From: Planctomycetota bacterium
GTDB taxonomy: Bacteria > Planctomycetota > Planctomycetia > Planctomycetales > Planctomycetaceae
Length of the DNA: 64,000 nt
Reading direction: 5' to 3'
Assembly: GCA_018242525.1 (NCBI GenBank)
Contig: JAFEBS010000062.1
Location: 62,001 to 126,000 of the forward strand
Both the position numbers and the translations under genes were made by a program. The notes beneath the pieces were generated by a model. The model did not search any database and had not been told where the DNA came from. It saw only the letters and a list, made by a program, of their open reading frames with translations. Positions 42,320-52,117 of this stretch are shown here, piece by piece. Within the stretch, counting starts at the first letter, position 1; each line of letters begins with the position of its first letter.

Positions 42320-42826
42320 ATGAACCAACCAACACCCACCCCGATCGATCCAGCGACGCTTCCCGAATTGGCGCTGCAGGTCGTCCGGACCGCCCGGTTC
42401 CCTCTGCTCGCCACGATGGATGGCGATCAACCCCGCCTGCGACCTGTATCACCTGTCCGAACCGACGGTTTTGTTATTTACGTGGCAAACTTGAGGACGT
42501 ATCACAAGACCACCGAAATTGCCGCGAACCCCAGGGTGGAGCTTTGTTATTTAAACAGCCAGCACGATCAGGTCCGAATTACCGGAGTGGCTGAGATCGT
42601 TCAGGATCAATCTCTACTTCAGGAGATTTGGGACGAGAATCCGCTTTTGCGGCAATACCTGGGAACCGTGGATAACCCTGCATTGATTGTTTATCGCATC
42701 ATTCCCAATTGCGTACGATACATGCGGGAATGGGCTCTGGAATACCATCAGGTGCCGCTGACGCCAGCCGACACGGCCTTCCCCCGTGTCGATTCATCGG
42801 ACGTGGTGACAAATCACCCGTCCTGA
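42320..42826 (+). CDS. Pyridoxamine-5'-phosphate-oxidase-fold flavin-binding protein
   Basis: 168 residues of the split-barrel PNPOx-like type. VRTARFPLLATMDGDQPRLRPVSPV near the N-terminus and VELCYLNSQHDQVRITGVAEIV in the middle match small FMN- or F420-binding general-stress proteins. It lacks the C-terminal extension of true pyridoxamine phosphate oxidase. It therefore probably binds a flavin and acts on an unknown substrate. GGAGA just before the ATG at 42320 fixes the start, while a longer frame from 42146 would cross the divergent promoter. Confidence 0.8.
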   Translation: MNQPTPTPIDPATLPELALQVVRTARFPLLATMDGDQPRLRPVSPVRTDGFVIYVANLRTYHKTTEIAANPRVELCYLNSQHDQVRITGVAEIVQDQSLLQEIWDENPLLRQYLGTVDNPALIVYRIIPNCVRYMREWALEYHQVPLTPADTAFPRVDSSDVVTNHPS

Positions 42827-42869
42827 TATCCTCTGTGTTTCCCCGTTCCGGAATTCTTTGAAGCCGATC

Positions 42870-44159
42870 ATGACTGCAGAACTTGAGATTCAGCCGGTCC
42901 GCAATCCGATCACTGGTTCCATTCGCCCTCCCGGTTCCAAAAGTCTGACCAATCGAGCCCTGGTTGTGGCTGCGCTTTCTCACGGCCTTACGACATTGAC
43001 AGGTATTCTCGACAGCCGTGATACCGCAGTGATGATCGACAGCCTGCGACGACTGGGAATCGCGGTGGATCAGTCGCACGCAACGCATTCTGCGACTGTG
43101 ACCGGTTGTGGCGGACACCTGCAGGCAACCTCGGCAGATCTGTGGCTCGAAAACAGTGGTACCAGCATTCGATTTCTCACCGCCATGTGCGCGCTCGGCC
43201 ACGGACGTTTTCGGCTGGACGGCAACCCCCGGATGCGGGAGCGACCCATCGGCGACCTGCTGGATTCGCTGCGGCAGTTCGGAATCACTGTGAGTTCCGA
43301 ATTGAACACCGAATGTCCTCCCGTCATCGTCCAGGGAGATGGACTGCCTGGCGGCAAGGTCTCGGTCAATGCGGGAGTTTCCAGCCAGTTTCTGAGTGCG
43401 ATGCTGATGGCCGCCCCGTGTGCGGCCGGGCCCGTGGAGATCCGTCTGTCGGGGCCGATGGTTTCAGAGCCCTATATCGAGATGACCCTCGATGTCATGT
43501 CACAATTCGGCGTGCATGTGGACCGGACTGTCCCCGGAACCTTTCAGATCACTCCCCAAGCGTACCAGGCACGTGTCTACGACATCGAACCGGATGCTTC
43601 GGCGGCGAGTTACTTTTTTGCGGCGGCGGCCGTGACGGGCGGCGAAGTCACCGTCGAAGGCCTGACGCGAACCGCTCTTCAGGGTGACGTTCATTTTGTG
43701 GATGCCCTGGAACAAATGGGCTGCCATGTCACCTGGGGGAATCAGGGGATCACGGTTCGCGGTGCCAGCCCTCTGTCGGGAATTGATATCGACATGAATG
43801 CCATCAGCGATACCGCGCAGACACTGGCCTGCGTGGCACCGTTCGCGGCAGGACCGACCCGGATTCGGAATGTCGCACACATGCGTCACAAGGAGACAGA
43901 TCGAGTCAGCGCCGTGGTGACCGAATTGACTCGACTGGGGTTGCAAGTGGATGAACATCCGGACGGCATGACGATCCACCCGGGCGGGCTTCACCCCGGG
44001 ACAGTCGCCACCTATGACGATCATCGAATGGCCATGAGTTTTTCACTGCTGGGCCTTCGTCAACCTGGCATCGTCATCGCGGATCCGGGGTGTACGTCCA
44101 AAACGTATCCGGACTATTTCAGCGACCTGGATCGACTGTGTGCAGCCGCACGGAAGTAG
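42870..44159 (+). CDS. aroA: 3-phosphoshikimate 1-carboxyvinyltransferase (EPSP synthase)
   Basis: 429 residues, full length. It joins shikimate-3-phosphate and phosphoenolpyruvate in the penultimate step of chorismate synthesis. Seen here: PPGSKSLTNRALVVAAL (substrate Lys/Ser site), LENSGTSIRFLTAM, DGNPRMRERPIGDLLDSLR (family RPxxxLL), a mid SSQFLSAMLMAAP, and HKETDRVSAVVTELTRLG with YDDHRMAMSFSLLGL near the C-terminus. All the recognised active-site motifs are present, so it should be active. The ATG at 42870 is preferred; an in-frame TTG at 42858 would add 4 residues. It stands alone apart from the weakly spaced upstream gene, with no other aro genes in view. Confidence 0.95.
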   Translation: MTAELEIQPVRNPITGSIRPPGSKSLTNRALVVAALSHGLTTLTGILDSRDTAVMIDSLRRLGIAVDQSHATHSATVTGCGGHLQATSADLWLENSGTSIRFLTAMCALGHGRFRLDGNPRMRERPIGDLLDSLRQFGITVSSELNTECPPVIVQGDGLPGGKVSVNAGVSSQFLSAMLMAAPCAAGPVEIRLSGPMVSEPYIEMTLDVMSQFGVHVDRTVPGTFQITPQAYQARVYDIEPDASAASYFFAAAAVTGGEVTVEGLTRTALQGDVHFVDALEQMGCHVTWGNQGITVRGASPLSGIDIDMNAISDTAQTLACVAPFAAGPTRIRNVAHMRHKETDRVSAVVTELTRLGLQVDEHPDGMTIHPGGLHPGTVATYDDHRMAMSFSLLGLRQPGIVIADPGCTSKTYPDYFSDLDRLCAAARK

Positions 44160-44165
44160 ACGGGA

Positions 44166-44384
44166 CTACTCGTCGTCGGCGCTCAGGTCTGGATCCTGTT
44201 TGCCCAGTTGTTCCGCGAGACGGGCAGGGTCGAGGTTTTCGACGATAACGTATCGGCCGTCGTTCCAGCGGCTGAAATCAATTTGCTTGCAGCGTTCGCT
44301 GCAGAATGGCACCGTCGACGTTGCCAGATCCGTGGCTGGCAGAACGGCTTTCCCGCAGATCGGGCATGTCATCGGGCGTACCAT
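44166..44384 (-). CDS. yacG: DNA gyrase inhibitor YacG
   Basis: 72 residues with the YacG zinc finger: CPICGK near the N-terminus and FCSERCKQIDFSRW in the middle, the four zinc ligands being two Cys pairs. The acidic tail (DPDLSADDE) is normal. In E. coli YacG binds GyrB and blocks DNA binding by gyrase. It is the last gene of the chaperone strand, downstream of the FmdB-type gene by about 70 bases. Start ATG 44384 was chosen; ATG 44372 is possible. It converges on aroA with 6 bases between stops. Confidence 0.88.
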   Translation of the reverse strand: MVRPMTCPICGKAVLPATDLATSTVPFCSERCKQIDFSRWNDGRYVIVENLDPARLAEQLGKQDPDLSADDE

Positions 44385-44454
44385 GCGAAGCAACTTTCAA
44401 AAGTTTAGTAGCGCTTGGAGAACGAACGCCCATGCCGCAGCCAATCACTGGAAT

Positions 44455-44769
44455 TCATTCGCTTTTGGAGGACGACGAATCCGGGCTTTTGGCGGGACTG
44501 CTGGCGCTGGAATCCGATTTCTTCGACGAATCGCCACTGGGCGTCTGCGAGGCCTTGTCGGCCTCGGCTGATTTCTTGTACGCGTCGCTGCGGTAGTCGG
44601 TCAGATAGAAGCCTGAGCCTCGGAAGATCAAACCTGCGCCGCCGCCAATCAGTCGCTTGGCTTTCTTCTTGCCGCAACTGGGGCACTTCTTTGTCGGTTC
44701 GGCCTTGATCGACTGAAACTCTTCCCACGTGTGCTCGCAGGCATCGCATTTGTAATCGTAGGTGGGCAT
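44455..44769 (-). CDS. FmdB-family zinc-ribbon protein
   Basis: 104 residues. The first 60 match the FmdB/CxxC_CxxC_SSSS regulatory ribbon: MPTYDYKCDACEHTWEEFQ and KKCPSCGKKKAKRLIGGGAG, with Cys pairs at residues about 8/11 and 29/32. The rest is a Ser/Asp/Lys-rich tail. Such proteins are named after a putative formamidase regulator but most are uncharacterised zinc proteins. It follows grpE by about 80 bases on the same strand and may be part of the chaperone transcript. Confidence 0.85.
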   Translation of the reverse strand: MPTYDYKCDACEHTWEEFQSIKAEPTKKCPSCGKKKAKRLIGGGAGLIFRGSGFYLTDYRSDAYKKSAEADKASQTPSGDSSKKSDSSASSPAKSPDSSSSKSE

Positions 44770-44850
44770 GACGGTTCCAGAGAGTTGTGAGGTTTGGATG
44801 CGTTCGAGGCGGCTTGATTGAACACCAGGGGGCCGTTCCCGTTCACAGGA

Positions 44851-45387
44851 CTATTCCGATTTGGCGACGATCACCTTGCTGGGGCGGACAATTCGGTCGT
44901 GCAGCATGTAGCCTCGTTCGACGTCGTGCAAGACCGTCATCGGCGGATGTTCGGCAGACGCAATCTGCGAGATCGCTTCATGCACGTTGGGATCAAACAT
45001 CTGGCCGGCCGCCGGGATCGACTTGGCACCAAAGCCATTCAAGGCGGTTTCCAGTTGCTTGATGGTGAGCTGGACCCCCTGAATCAGTTCTTCGGCATTC
45101 TTGGATTGCGATGCCGCCAGAACTGCACGGTCCAGGCCGTCGAACGCCGGGAGCAAGGCCTTTAACAAAGGCAGCGCGGCGTACTTGCGATCCTCTTCCA
45201 TCTCGCGCTGGACACGGCGACGGTAGTTGTCCTGGTCCGCCAGAGCCCGTGTCCACTTTTCCTTGAACTGGTCGCGTTCTGCCAGCGCGGCTTGAAGTTG
45301 TTCTTCCATCGACGGTGCCTCTTCGAGCGGACCCGCATCGGCTGCCGGGTTGGTTTCGGTTTCTGGAACCACAGGTTCGTCACTCAT
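44851..45387 (-). CDS. grpE: Nucleotide exchange factor GrpE
   Basis: 178 residues. The N-terminal 45 residues are acidic and disordered, then a long coiled coil (LQAALAERDQFKEKWTRALADQDNYRRR) leads into the four-helix and beta-wing part with LLPAFDGLDRAV and the signature-like MFDPNVHEAISQIAS and GYMLHDRIVRPSKVIVAK. GrpE releases ADP from DnaK. GAGGTGG lies just before the ATG at 45387. It follows dnaJ by 57 bases. DnaK itself is not in this window. Confidence 0.93.
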   Translation of the reverse strand: MSDEPVVPETETNPAADAGPLEEAPSMEEQLQAALAERDQFKEKWTRALADQDNYRRRVQREMEEDRKYAALPLLKALLPAFDGLDRAVLAASQSKNAEELIQGVQLTIKQLETALNGFGAKSIPAAGQMFDPNVHEAISQIASAEHPPMTVLHDVERGYMLHDRIVRPSKVIVAKSE

Positions 45388-45443
45388 ATTTCCACCTCAT
45401 CCACAACGATGATTTGCGACAGTGTTCGTCACTCAGTCCACAC

Positions 45444-46583
45444 TTATTCCGCCGACTCGGACGTTCCAAAGAACTCCTTGACCGACTCAAAAAACGACTT
45501 CCGATGAGCGCTCACCTGCTTGTCGTCCAGTTCTGCGAGTTGACGCAACAGTTCTTCCTGCTTCTTGGACAGCTTCTTGGGGACTTCGACATGGAACTGC
45601 ACGTGCAGGTCGCCCCGTGAACCGCCCTGCGGATCCGGCATTCCCTGACCCTTCAGCCGCAGGATTTCTCCCGGTTGAGTTCCCGGTGAAACGGTGATCC
45701 GGTGCTTGCCGGTCAGGATGGGAATATCCATTTCGGTCCCCAGTGCCGCCTGCGAAAACGTAATTGGCACCTGACACGTCAGGTGCTTCCCCTCACGTTC
45801 AAACAGCGGATGGGATTTGACATGAATTTCGACATACAGATCCCCGGCCGGACCGCCGTTTTCGCCTGCTTCCCCCTCACCGCGCAGACACAATTGCATC
45901 CCATTGTCGATCCCGGCCGGCACCTTGACCGTGATCTTTCCGGAACGAACGACAAACCGAGAACCTCGACAGTCCGGGCACTTGTCGCGCACGACCTGTC
46001 CCTGTCCGCGACAGGCGGGACAGGTGGTCTGCATGCGGAAAAAGCCCTGGGACTGCACCACCTGACCGCGACCGCCGCAGTAGTCACACGACTGCGGTTT
46101 CGTGCCTGGTTTCGCGCCGCTGCCGGCGCAGGTCACACAACTGACGTGCCTGTCGATTTCCAGGTCGCGCGAGCAGCCAACGGCCGCGTCGAGCAACTCC
46201 AGCGTCAGCGATGTCTGCAGACTGTTGCCCCGCTTGGCCCGGGGGCCGCCACCGCGCCGCCCGCCGCCTCCGCCGAAAAAGTCGCCGAACATCTCGCCGA
46301 AGGCATCCATGATGTCGCCGACATCGCCGAATCCGGCCCCCGGACCACCCATCCCTTCCAGGCCCTGGTGTCCGAACCGGTCGTACCGGGCCTTCTTGTC
46401 GGCGTTGCTCAGAACATCAAACGCTTCGGCCGCTTCCTTGAAGGCCGCGATCGCCGCTTCGTCTCCGGGGTTGCGATCCGGATGATGCTTGGCCGCCAGC
46501 TTTCGATAGGCGCGCTTGATCTCGTCCTCGGATGCGGTCTTTTCGACAGACAGCACTTCGTAATAATCACGTTTCGTCGCCAT
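45444..46583 (-). CDS. dnaJ: Chaperone protein DnaJ
   Basis: 379 residues, type I DnaJ. The J domain has HPD at 34-36 (AAKHHPDRNPGD). A Gly/Phe-rich linker with GGGGGRRGGGP follows (about 75-130). The zinc-binding region has four CxxCxGxG-type repeats: CVTCAGSG, CDYCGGRG, CPACRGQG and CPDCRGSR, the last with Arg in place of the final Gly. C-terminal substrate domains and a dimer region complete it. It activates DnaK ATPase and holds unfolded proteins. The ATG at 46583 is chosen; the 27-residue upstream extension has no match. It is preceded by groEL with a hairpin between. Confidence 0.94.
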   Translation of the reverse strand: MATKRDYYEVLSVEKTASEDEIKRAYRKLAAKHHPDRNPGDEAAIAAFKEAAEAFDVLSNADKKARYDRFGHQGLEGMGGPGAGFGDVGDIMDAFGEMFGDFFGGGGGRRGGGPRAKRGNSLQTSLTLELLDAAVGCSRDLEIDRHVSCVTCAGSGAKPGTKPQSCDYCGGRGQVVQSQGFFRMQTTCPACRGQGQVVRDKCPDCRGSRFVVRSGKITVKVPAGIDNGMQLCLRGEGEAGENGGPAGDLYVEIHVKSHPLFEREGKHLTCQVPITFSQAALGTEMDIPILTGKHRITVSPGTQPGEILRLKGQGMPDPQGGSRGDLHVQFHVEVPKKLSKKQEELLRQLAELDDKQVSAHRKSFFESVKEFFGTSESAE

Positions 46584-46717
46584 CACGGCTCCGCTCCAGC
46601 GTTGAAAACCGGATCTGACAGGGGCTCGAACTCCAAGTCGTGCTCCTGAAGGTAATGACACCATGATGTGGCGAGCGTTGCCACCGTTTTATCGCGACTC
46701 TGGCTTGTTCCGGCTCA

Positions 46718-46796
46718 ATCCACGGTGCCCCGTGATAGACAACGAACCGCCGGGGATGGCCCCGGCGGCTCGTTGGTTCATCTCTAAACCGTGGAT
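46718..46796. repeat. Nested hairpin between groEL and dnaJ
   Basis: Outer arms ATCCACGGT (46718-46726) and ACCGTGGAT (46788-46796) enclose a stronger inner stem (46741-46755 with 46760-46774, one mismatch, core CCGCCGGGG). It lies between the groEL stop and the dnaJ start on the minus strand. No T tract follows, so it may be a processing, stabilising or attenuating hairpin rather than a plain terminator. Confidence 0.75.
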
Positions 46797-46822
46797 GGCG
46801 GCACGCCGCGTCCACATGACGA

Positions 46823-48439
46823 CTAGCGAACCGATCCTTCAACCTTGGCACGGGGCTTGCCATCGGTTTCGTCGCTACGGGTCACCAGGACAGATGTGGT
46901 CAACATCAGGCCGGCGATTGAAGACGCATTCCGCAGGGCACTCTTGACGACCTTGGCGGGATCGATAATCCCGGCCTTGTACATGTCGACATACTTGCCG
47001 GCGTTGGCATCGTATCCCGTGTTGGTCGGCAGGTTCCGGACTTCATCCGCGACCACACTGCCATCCAGACCGCAGTTGTTGACGATCTGGCGGATGGGAC
47101 CTTCCAGTGCCTTGGCGACAATATGGACGCCAATCTTTTCGTCTCCCTTGGCCTTCACTTCACTGACAGCGGCGATCGCACGCAGCAACGCCACACCACC
47201 ACCCGGCAGAATTCCTTCTTCCACGGCGGCACGCGTTGCATGCAGGGCGTCTTCCATGCGGGCCTTGGTCTGCTTCATTTCGGCCTCGGTGGCGGCACCG
47301 ACGGAAATGATCGCCACACCACCGGTCAACTTGGCCAGGCGTTCCTGGAACTTTTCACGGTCGTACTGGCTTTCGGTCTGCTCGATCTGGCGGCGAACCT
47401 GATCCACGCGAGCCTTGATTTCCTTGGGGTCCCCGGCACCTTCGATGATGGTACAGGCGTCCTTGGTGACTTCAATCTTCTTGGCGCGACCGAGCTGGTT
47501 CAGTTCGACCGTGTCCAGCTTGATTCCCAGGTCTTCCGAGATCAGGGTTCCACCAGTCAGGGTGGCCATGTCACCCAGCATCGCCTTGCGACGATCACCG
47601 AATCCGGGGGCCTTGACCGCGCAAATCTGCAGCACTCCACGCAGCTTGTTGACGACCAGCGCCGTCAGTGCTTCGCCGTCCACATCTTCGGCAACGATCA
47701 ACAGCGGCTTGCTGCGCTGTGCGACCTTTTCCAGGACGGGGACCAGTTCCCGCAGGTTCGAGATTTTCTTCTCGAACATCAGGATATAGGCGTCTTCCAG
47801 GATAACCTTCATCTCTTCGGGATTGGTCACGAAGTAGGGGGAAATGTAGCCTTTGTCGAACTGCATCCCTTCCGCCAGAGACAGCGTCGTGGAGTTTCCC
47901 TTGCCTTCTTCGACGGTGATCACGCCGTCGCGGCCGACCTTTTCCATCGCATCGGCGATCAGGTCACCGACCGCGCGGTCGCTGTTGGCCGAAATCGAGC
48001 CGACCTGGGCGATTTCTTCCTTCGAGGAAACTGGCTTGGCCATCTTTTCGATGAACTCGATGGCGGCGTCGACGGCCTTGTCGATCCCCTTGCGGACAAC
48101 TGTGGGATTCGCCCCCAGCGTCAGACTGCGGAGACCTTCCTGATAGATCGACCGGGCCAGAACCGTGGCGGTCGTCGTTCCATCCCCGGCAGTATCGCTG
48201 GTCTTCGACGCGACTTCATTGACCAGCTTGGCACCCATGTGCTCGTACGGGTCGTCGAGTTCCACTTCCTTCGAGACTGTGACGCCGTCCTTGGTGACAA
48301 CGGGATTGCCGAACGACTTGTCGATGATGACGTTTCGACCGGTCGGACCCATTGTCACGGCCACCGCCTTGGCCAGCGTCTCCACGCCCTTCTGCAGCTT
48401 GAGACGGGCTCGGTCATCGAACAATAGTTGCTTAGCCAC
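46823..48439 (-). CDS. groEL: Chaperonin GroEL paralogue without a Gly-Met tail
   Basis: 538 residues, full-length 60-kDa chaperonin. The ATP-site DGTTTATVL, hinge motifs and GGGVALLRA near residue 410 are all conserved. It ends RSDETDGKPRAKVEGSVR, with no GGM repeats, unlike the paralogue at 49078-50781. In other multi-GroEL bacteria such tail-less copies are specialised. The start is a GTG at 48439 with AGGAG eight bases upstream; the ATG-led longer frame would add a 38-residue His-rich leader that no GroEL has. It follows groES in the same direction. Confidence 0.93.
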   Translation of the reverse strand: MAKQLLFDDRARLKLQKGVETLAKAVAVTMGPTGRNVIIDKSFGNPVVTKDGVTVSKEVELDDPYEHMGAKLVNEVASKTSDTAGDGTTTATVLARSIYQEGLRSLTLGANPTVVRKGIDKAVDAAIEFIEKMAKPVSSKEEIAQVGSISANSDRAVGDLIADAMEKVGRDGVITVEEGKGNSTTLSLAEGMQFDKGYISPYFVTNPEEMKVILEDAYILMFEKKISNLRELVPVLEKVAQRSKPLLIVAEDVDGEALTALVVNKLRGVLQICAVKAPGFGDRRKAMLGDMATLTGGTLISEDLGIKLDTVELNQLGRAKKIEVTKDACTIIEGAGDPKEIKARVDQVRRQIEQTESQYDREKFQERLAKLTGGVAIISVGAATEAEMKQTKARMEDALHATRAAVEEGILPGGGVALLRAIAAVSEVKAKGDEKIGVHIVAKALEGPIRQIVNNCGLDGSVVADEVRNLPTNTGYDANAGKYVDMYKAGIIDPAKVVKSALRNASSIAGLMLTTSVLVTRSDETDGKPRAKVEGSVR

Positions 48440-48586
48440 GACTGGGCTCCTGTGGGAAATAGTAGGTACTGGATGGTGGTGGTGCATCGTTCCACCAGCC
48501 ACTCTCGTTTCGGAGAAAGCCTCCAGACTTTCCCGAAGCCAACCGGTCGGCATTCAAGCACGCCGACCGCGAATTAGCAGCACCGC

Positions 48587-48605
48587 GGGGTGGTCCGACC
48601 ACCCC
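48587..48605. repeat. GC-rich hairpin between groES and groEL
   Basis: GGGGTGGT and ACCACCCC (48587-48594 and 48598-48605) with a 3-base loop. It lies 16 bases beyond the groES stop on the minus strand and before the groEL ribosome site, with no T run. It could stabilise or cleave the groES-groEL message. Confidence 0.7.
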
Positions 48606-48620
48606 ACAGCGTGATCCAAC

Positions 48621-48911
48621 TTAGCCAACAACCTTGGCGAGAATGTCCGACTCGCGCAGGATCTTGACTTCCTTCTTGTCGATTTCGATTTCCGTCCCGC
48701 CGTACTTGGAGAACAGAACTTCGTCTCCCACAGCAACGGCGATCGGACAGCGTTCGCCACTGTCCAGCAGACGGCCTGGACCCACCGAAACGACCTTGCC
48801 GCGCTGTGGCTTTTCCTTGGCCGTATCCGGCAGGACAATGCCGCCAGCAGTCTTTTCTTCGGCGCTCAACGGTTCGACAACAACACGGTCATCGAGAGGC
48901 TTCAGGTTCAT
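48621..48911 (-). CDS. groES: Co-chaperonin GroES
   Basis: 96 residues, standard 10-kDa chaperonin. LKPLDDRVVVEPLSAEEKTAGGIVLPD at the N-terminus holds the mobile loop (EEKTAGGIVLPDT) that docks on GroEL, and EVLFSKYGGTEIEIDKKE follows. AAGGAG seven bases upstream supports the ATG at 48911. It sits between the two groEL copies, an order of groEL, groES, groEL on one strand. Confidence 0.97.
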   Translation of the reverse strand: MNLKPLDDRVVVEPLSAEEKTAGGIVLPDTAKEKPQRGKVVSVGPGRLLDSGERCPIAVAVGDEVLFSKYGGTEIEIDKKEVKILRESDILAKVVG

Positions 48912-49077
48912 TCAGTCAACTCCTTGGTTAGTTAAGCTGTGAGCTATTACCTTCAGCGGGCAGCCCGAGCCTGCGGGCTGCCAACTGGTACTGTTCAATC
49001 CAGAGGTGGGTTACGCGTTAGCAGCTGATTCGCTTGCCGCCCACCGGGAGCAAACGTCTCGCGGATCGTCCGGGGCT

Positions 49078-50781
<1,704 letters not shown>

Positions 50782-51151
50782 AGCGACTCCTCAACCAGCA
50801 AAACAGGCTTGGTAGGACAACAGTGTTCGCTTGCAGAGCGGAAAACCGTCGCAAGCCTCAATGCTCGCGACATCCAACCACCCGTGGCAGAACAACAACA
50901 TCTGCCACCGAGGCGGATTCCACCACACAGCCGTGACTGAAGCAACCAACGTGCCGACAATCAAGCCTTGACGTAAGTCATTGCGCTGTAAGCAGGATTC
51001 TTCGGGCACCGTCCTGGCGGGGCGAGATTCCCTGCCAAGATGACAGAGCGAGGCAGTTTCCGCTTCCGACTTTTGACAGAATCCCGTTTGAGCTAATCTA
51101 TGCGGGTTCACCACCGTCAATCCGTCGACTGTGATCGACAGGAGATCTGCC
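50782..51151. other. Divergent promoter region between chaperonin and Tat-exported isomerase genes
   Basis: About 370 bases between divergent genes. It contains a possible sigma-70-type promoter for the plus-strand gene (51073-51100) and must hold the groEL promoter on the other strand. I looked for a CIRCE inverted repeat and for clear sigma-32-like boxes and saw neither. No gene or tRNA is evident. Confidence 0.5.
51073..51100 (+). promoter_or_regulatory. Candidate sigma-70-type promoter
   Basis: A perfect -35 hexamer TTGACA at 51073-51078, with TAATCT at 51094-51099 (15-base spacing), or an AATCTA/ATCTAT variant at 16-17 bases. It lies about 50 bases before the start of the gene at 51152. 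The -10 element is only moderate. Confidence 0.4.
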
Positions 51152-52102
51152 ATGCAACAACCCTCGTTCACCCGACGCGGTTTCCTGTCGCACGCTGCCG
51201 CCAGCGTCGCCGTGCTGACGGGCTGTTCCGCGTTGGCAGCCCCCGCGAATCCACCCAGGATCGGATTTGGTTACAGCCTGTACGGCACCAGATCCCTGAA
51301 GGTTTCGGAAGCACTCAAGGTTTGTGCCGACATCGGCTACAGCGGCGTGGAACTCGCCTGCATGAAAGACTGGCCCTGTGATCCGGCGGCGCTAAACCAG
51401 GCGAATCGGAAGGCCCTGCGGTCGGAATTGAATGATCTGGCCCTGGAACTGCCCTGTCTGATGGAGAACCTGGTGCTGGTTGTCCCCGATGCTCAACATC
51501 AGTCGAATCTGGAGCGGTTGAAAAACGCCTGTCAACTGGGTCACGATTTGTGCCCGGACGCTCCCCCGGTCGTTGAAACCGTCTTGGGGGGCAAGCCCGA
51601 CGAATGGCCGACCGTGAAAGACCGGATGGTTGAGAAACTGCGTGACTGGGACAAGGTGGCCAGTGCCGAGCGTACCGTCGTTGCCGTGAAAGCGCACGCG
51701 TTTGGAGCGCTGCATACGCCACAGGACGCGAAATGGCTGGTCCAGCAGATTAACAGTCCCTGGATTCGACTGGTCTTCGACTACAGTCACTTTCAGCGGC
51801 AGAAACTGGATCTGAAAGAGTCATTGTCGACGATGCTGGCCGAAACCGTGTTTGTCCATATCAAGGACAACATCACCACTGCCGGAAAGACGGAATTCGC
51901 CCTCCCCGGCGACGCGGGAGACATCGACTACGCGGAATTCCTGAAGCTGCTAAAAGAGGGCGGGTACCGCGGATCGGTAGTCGTGGAAGTCAGTGGTCAG
52001 GTTTTCGGCAAACCGGGTTTTGACCCGATTGCAGCCGCCAGGCGATGCTACACGAACATCCAGCCCGCGTTCGTCAAAGCAGGCCTGCGGATTGAAACTT
52101 GA
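51152..52102 (+). CDS. Tat-exported sugar phosphate isomerase/epimerase-like TIM barrel
   Basis: 316 residues. QPSFTRRGFLSHAAASVAV is a twin-arginine signal, and TGCSA right after it may be a lipobox. The mature part reads as a xylose-isomerase-like barrel: FGYSLYGTRSLKVSEALKVCADIGYSGVELA, RLVFDYSHFQRQ, ETVFVHIKDN with the metal-site His/Asp, and GYRGSVVVEVSGQVF with a Glu ligand. Periplasmic members are abundant in planctomycetes; the substrate is unknown. AGGAG seven bases upstream supports ATG 51152 over an earlier in-frame GTG near 51131. Confidence 0.83.
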   Translation: MQQPSFTRRGFLSHAAASVAVLTGCSALAAPANPPRIGFGYSLYGTRSLKVSEALKVCADIGYSGVELACMKDWPCDPAALNQANRKALRSELNDLALELPCLMENLVLVVPDAQHQSNLERLKNACQLGHDLCPDAPPVVETVLGGKPDEWPTVKDRMVEKLRDWDKVASAERTVVAVKAHAFGALHTPQDAKWLVQQINSPWIRLVFDYSHFQRQKLDLKESLSTMLAETVFVHIKDNITTAGKTEFALPGDAGDIDYAEFLKLLKEGGYRGSVVVEVSGQVFGKPGFDPIAAARRCYTNIQPAFVKAGLRIET

Positions 52103-52117
52103 CGGCCGGGGAATCCG

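Noticed and set aside
50782..51151. Search for a CIRCE/HrcA element before the first groEL
   Set aside because: No TTAGCACTC-N9-GAGTGCTAA pattern or close variant was found by eye, so heat-shock control must be by another means.
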